Under the pieces are notes generated by a model. The model saw only the letters and a program-made list of their open reading frames with translations. It was not told where the DNA came from and did no database searches. Of a stretch of 64,000 nt of DNA, positions 48,099 through 64,000 are shown one piece after another. Origin of the DNA: Megaleporinus macrocephalus (Eukaryota; Chordata; Actinopteri; Characiformes; Anostomidae); assembly GCA_021613375.1 (NCBI GenBank), contig CM038706.1, positions 22,386,866 to 22,450,865 of the forward strand, written 5' to 3'. The translations under genes and the position numbers were made by a program. Each line of letters begins with the position of its first letter. The stretch's first letter is position 1.

Positions 48099-51000
48099 TA
48101 TATATATATATATATGTATGTATATGTATGTGTATGTGTATTACATGGTACAGCCTTGTAAAGGGCAGATGAGGCCTTAAGACTGAAAAGTAGTGACTGG
48201 TCCAGAACACAGGTGAGTAAATAGGAATTACACAAATCACTAATCTGAACATTCAAGTTTAAGTTAATGGCTAATGACAACCTGCCCCAATTACACTCCA
48301 AATAAAAATGAAGTATTGAAGCTTCACACTTGATATGAATTCCTCCAAGCGGATGTAGCTGGAGGAAAGCGAGCAAGCCTTATTATTATTATTCCCACCC
48401 CCCCTCCCCCAAATTGGAGTCAGGCCTGGTATCCGACTGGCACTGAGCTCTACTGTAGAAAGCCAGAGGGAACACACAGAACAGGGTATGTTCACATGCT
48501 GCAGTCAAAACAAATAGGGCCTCAGAATGAGCTTGGACCACAAGTCCCTGCCCAGCGAGGAGGAAACAATGCCTGCTATGTGTGTGTTTGTGGGTGCTGC
48601 CTCTGGGGAGAGGTGAAGTGCCACTGATATAAGGTGACAGTAATGCAGGGTGTTGTATCTGTGAGTGGAGAAGTGTTTTGGATTTGTGTGTGAGGTGCTG
48701 ATACTGTGTAATAACATCCAGGGAATTGTTTGGCACGTGAGCATGGACGTACACGAGGGGATGTCGGGTCTGCTTTCCTTTACATAAAAAAAAGAGAAAT
48801 GCTTGGTGTGTGCGCGCGTTTGGACGGAGACCAAAAGTGTGGGCTAGGAAAAGGATGTGTACAGCAGGGCCGAGTGAATATCAGATAAACACACAGCTCT
48901 ATTACAGCCTACACACACACACACATACACACAGAGGGAGTAATAAATAGCCCCAGTAATGGCAAGCTCTTGAGGTTCGTGTTGATGCAGGGTTTGGCAT
49001 TTTCAAAGATGTTATCACCATGTGACAAATCCACTGCTGAGTGTATAAACACAAACATCACCCACACCAACAAACACCACTCACAGTGGTGCTCTTAATG
49101 GTGAGACTTGAGAAACCGCATCAACCAACAACAGCAATCAAAGAGGCGAATTACCAGAGAATGATTATAAATAGTTTAATGGATTATTCTGTCTCATAAA
49201 TACAACATATGGATTAGAAAAAAGCATCAGTCACAGGAGAAAACAAGAGTTACAGTAGTGTTGTGCAAATACAATTAATTACTCGAATTTTCAAACGCTT
49301 TAGTGAGCCCCTTAAAGATAAGAAAACTTTTTGGCACTTTTCAAGTAGAACTTTCTGAAATCATGTTCATCTTAAAAAATACTCAGAATTCCAAACATTG
49401 GCTATTCTGATTCTGAGGTAAAGTCTTGGGAATTCCTTACTTGTACCGCATCATTCTCTTCCAGATCTAAAAGTCTCAGTGATATACCACTCTGTCCAGA
49501 GCCAGGATGGTATAGACACGTGTTCAGCTTTGTGCAAAGAAAGAAAAAAAACAAACCAACAAAAACACATGTTGGTTATTTCTCTGTCAGGCTCTGAATT
49601 CTTTACCTCAATCTTGTTCCCTACCAAACATCAGCAGCAATTTAAATCTATTAGCCCTTTAGCTTCTGTTTTCCTAATAGGACCCCTCTTAGCAGCTACC
49701 GTAACTTCATTAGCTTAAGAAGGAAGAGCGTTTTGGTGAAAAGTCAAAAACAGCTCTATGCTGGTACAGTCAACTGTGCTCAAAACCTGAGAACTCTTAA
49801 GAAGTCGGAGCAGCCTTCAGGCAAAAGACTTTGAGGGGCGGTTAACGGACAGGGTCCAGATGCTTTGGTTGGGAACAAGTTTTCAGCATCTACACCAAGT
49901 TTGAGATATTGGTGTATATTATTATTATTACTATTGTTATTATTATTATTCCATTTGAGGCCAAAGTGGAGACGTTTCTGATTACAGTCTCAAAAGTGCT
50001 TCTGTTTGAAGGAATGGCTTTAGAACTCTGCTGCCAATCTTCAGTTAACAAAACAAAATAAAATAACATAAAAGAACTTTTAAAATATCCCTCTGATCCA
50101 AACAACAATGCAACCACTAATCTAAGATTATGTTTCACATATAAAAGGCAAATTCAGTCTCTTGAACACCAAACTCTGTTTTAGTCCTCTAACCTCAGCT
50201 CCACAGGTACAACAGCCAGGGGAGTATCCAGCGGGCAGACATGGGGACAGCCTGGAGGGCCTCGCTGAGGTCCTCTTTGCAATAAAAAGAACAAGGAGGA
50301 TCCCATGGCCGAATCTAAGTGTTAAATAACTTTGAAATGGGGCTGTCTTTAAAAGACCGCCTACAGTGGCCACTTTATCCAAGCCCAGGCTTTGCCTGGA
50401 CACTTGGTCGTCTGTGTTTAGGGTTTTGCTCTGCTGCCCTCCAGTGCCCTCCTGCCAGCCAGCATCCCCCTTGACCCTTCACATATAAGACAAAGACTCT
50501 GCTTATCCTTTCACCAACACTGGCGCTCGGCTCTGCCTGGCGAAACGCCTGTTCCTCACGGCCAAGGCACTGCTGTGGCAGCTTTCCCTGAAGCCTCTGA
50601 CACAACTTCTGTTCTTTGTAGAGGAGCAGCACACTCCCCTAATTTAATCAGTTTTTTTTGTTGTTTGTTTTAAATTCACAGCCTTATAAAAATACATTTT
50701 TCCACCTCTCAGGGTAATTTAATTCTTTTCAGATATGCAAAATAGACTAATTTTTTAAAATCTTTGTAGCACCAGCTTGGTGAAAGGCATTTGTGTTGGT
50801 ATAAATAGACCTTAGTAAGACATCTCAACACATGCAGATAGTATGTGCTAAAAGTTACTGCTACTTTCAACTACATATTATGTAAGTGTTACGTAGCCCT
50901 ATACCCTTTAAGGACAACTGCCGTGTTAAGCCTGGCTCTGACAATGATACCACTCTGATAACGTGTGTCTGAGGTGCAGCGGGGATTGTGTAACTCCACT

Positions 51001-52707
51001 CTGAGCAACTGCACAGCATAAGGGCTCTGTCAGTCAATGGTGTGCGAGCAGACACACATCCTCACAGTGCGTTGTCCTTTCAGAGTTCACCATAACAGGG
51101 CCTGTGCTATCTTGGGGCAAACTGCACTCGCTTGCTAAAAAGGTACAAAGTCACAAGTCTCCATGGTGATAGCGGCAAGTTTACCATACTGTGAATCTCC
51201 ATAGCAACAGTGACAACTGTGGACAGCGACACATCTCCATAGCATATCAATGACCACAGCAACTGTGACATACTCCTATACTGCATATGGCTCAGTGAGA
51301 GAGATGCTAGCCTACACATCGCGCTCGCACGTGTATAGAATTCCACTACTATACTCGCAGGACAGAGAAGAGCAGCAGTGTCTGGGTTTCTTTGGAAGTG
51401 CATCCCTCCCCTCCTTTTCGTATCAAACACTTTGGAAGTGCCGTAATCACTTTAGAAGCGTGACATTTTTAGCGTCTTAATACTCGTCTTACAGATGCAA
51501 GGTCAAATACAAGAGCGGATGTGAGAGCGACACTGCTGCTCCCCTGCTGTCTGCATTTAGTTAGAGTAAACATGCATAGAGAACAGAGACCCCAGGTAAA
51601 GAGCTAAATCTGCCTGCAAACAGCATGACACAGATTAGATCCACTCCTACAGGCTCTAATAAACACATATTAATCCCACTTCAGCGAGAGCTGGTTATTA
51701 TATGACCCGCCCCAACCCATCAAAGCCTCAGCTAACCCAAGTCATAGCCTCAGGTAACAGAGGCTTTAACAAGACACGTTTCAAGCCACATTTATGTAAG
51801 TTAGAAGATAAGCCAATCCATCCCTACTCTTACACGTCACTCCTACAATCACAGAGAACTGGTGTAAGCAACGACAGCGGGGAAAAATACAACATACTCT
51901 ACTCTACCCCTACAACCCAGCTTCGCATTCAAACCCAAATTCCTGTCACACTCTGTGAGACCCTCGTCCCGTATCCCAACCCCATTATACCCTGCATGAT
52001 ATGATTTGTGTGCTTGTGGTCAAATCACCTGCTTTAATGACCACATCAGAGTGACTTGATGTCACTGGATGACTCAGTGCTGCAGCAGATGAGAGATGAT
52101 CACCTCAGCTCCACAGCTGGAGTCTACAGACTTATGGAGCATCACATCTGTCCCCCCATCTGCACTCCCCTGGTTGTGGACTTCAGAGCCTTCTCCTGTT
52201 AAAGCAGGTTCAGCCCTGTTGACAAATTCTATTAGCATCCAGCTATGATCCTAGCACGAATTCTTTGGACTGGAATTAGAGCAGAATGACTGCTGTCATA
52301 AAGATCATGTACCTTGCTGCAGGAAGATTATATTAACTATGTATACATGGTAGCGAGAGAAACTACCTGCAGACGGTCGGCTGTCTGAATCTACAACAAG
52401 ATGGTAAAAACAGTCTTGCTGTTTAGATGCCAGGGCAAGGTTAATATTTTCTCAAAGATGCCCTATTTACAAGTGGACTGTTTCTCCCAAGATATATACA
52501 GGGACAGAGCTAGTGAGCTGGGTGAAGATCTCATCATCTAGACTGCAGTAGTTTTCCCTGATTTTATGATGAATTGGCTAACCCTTCCCTCCCTTAGTGC
52601 TTTGTTTTTCCTTTTGACATCACATGGACGAACAGCTGATTGGACGGCAGGTGTTAATGGTCCTGGAGTGAACCCTCTCCCTTCCCGAACTTGAAAGTAG
52701 AACAGCT
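48099..52707. other. Intergenic stretch between convergent ky and dnaaf9
   Basis: No gene recognised in 4.6 kb. Contains an (AT)n near 48096-48114, short CA runs near 48912 and an (ATT)n near 49919-49950. Frames at 48.4-48.8 kb and 50.1-50.6 kb lack splice or homology support. Confidence 0.5.

Positions 52708-64000
<11,293 letters not shown>

Overview
The window is eukaryotic, intron-rich, repeat-laden DNA from a bony fish. The evidence is two vertebrate-type split genes with GT-AG introns, very many long (CA)n/(CT)n/(AT)n microsatellites, several decayed Tc1/mariner elements, L2/CR1-like LINE tails and short tRNA-SINE-like repeats of teleost type. I cannot name the species from sequence alone. 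There are no prokaryotic features, no CRISPR array, and no rRNA or tRNA gene that I can support.

Layout: (1) 1-30.7 kb is non-coding as far as I can see. It holds Tc1-like transposase relics, a 0.73-kb minisatellite with a 13-bp period, two copies of a head-to-head THAP-derived element, and a dense microsatellite belt at 14-23.5 kb. (2) At 30.7-31.0 kb a CpG-rich promoter-like stretch carries a possible first coding exon of an unidentified minus-strand gene; the rest of that gene would lie beyond the left edge or in exons I did not recognise. (3) 31.3-34.6 kb is a nest of mobile-element relics. (4) 36.0-47.4 kb is a complete plus-strand gene, kyphoscoliosis peptidase (ky or a ky paralogue): six coding exons and a 901-residue predicted protein with an intact Cys-His-Asp transglutaminase-like triad. 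(5) 52.7-64.0 kb is the 3' half of a minus-strand gene, dnaaf9 (C20orf194/Shulin, outer-dynein-arm packaging factor): 18 phase-consistent coding exons encoding the last 614 residues. Its 5' half lies beyond the right edge.

The two recognised genes are convergent (tail to tail, about 6 kb apart) and have unrelated jobs: ky in muscle cytoskeleton maintenance, dnaaf9 in delivery of ciliary dynein. Several of their splice junctions touch long dinucleotide repeats, the most striking being a (TG)26 tract immediately before a dnaaf9 acceptor. I saw no clear evidence of a wholly new molecular system. The best leads are the unidentified promoter/first exon, the repeat-abutted splice sites, the head-to-head THAP-derived elements and an unidentified intronic ORF at 61.8-62.05 kb.
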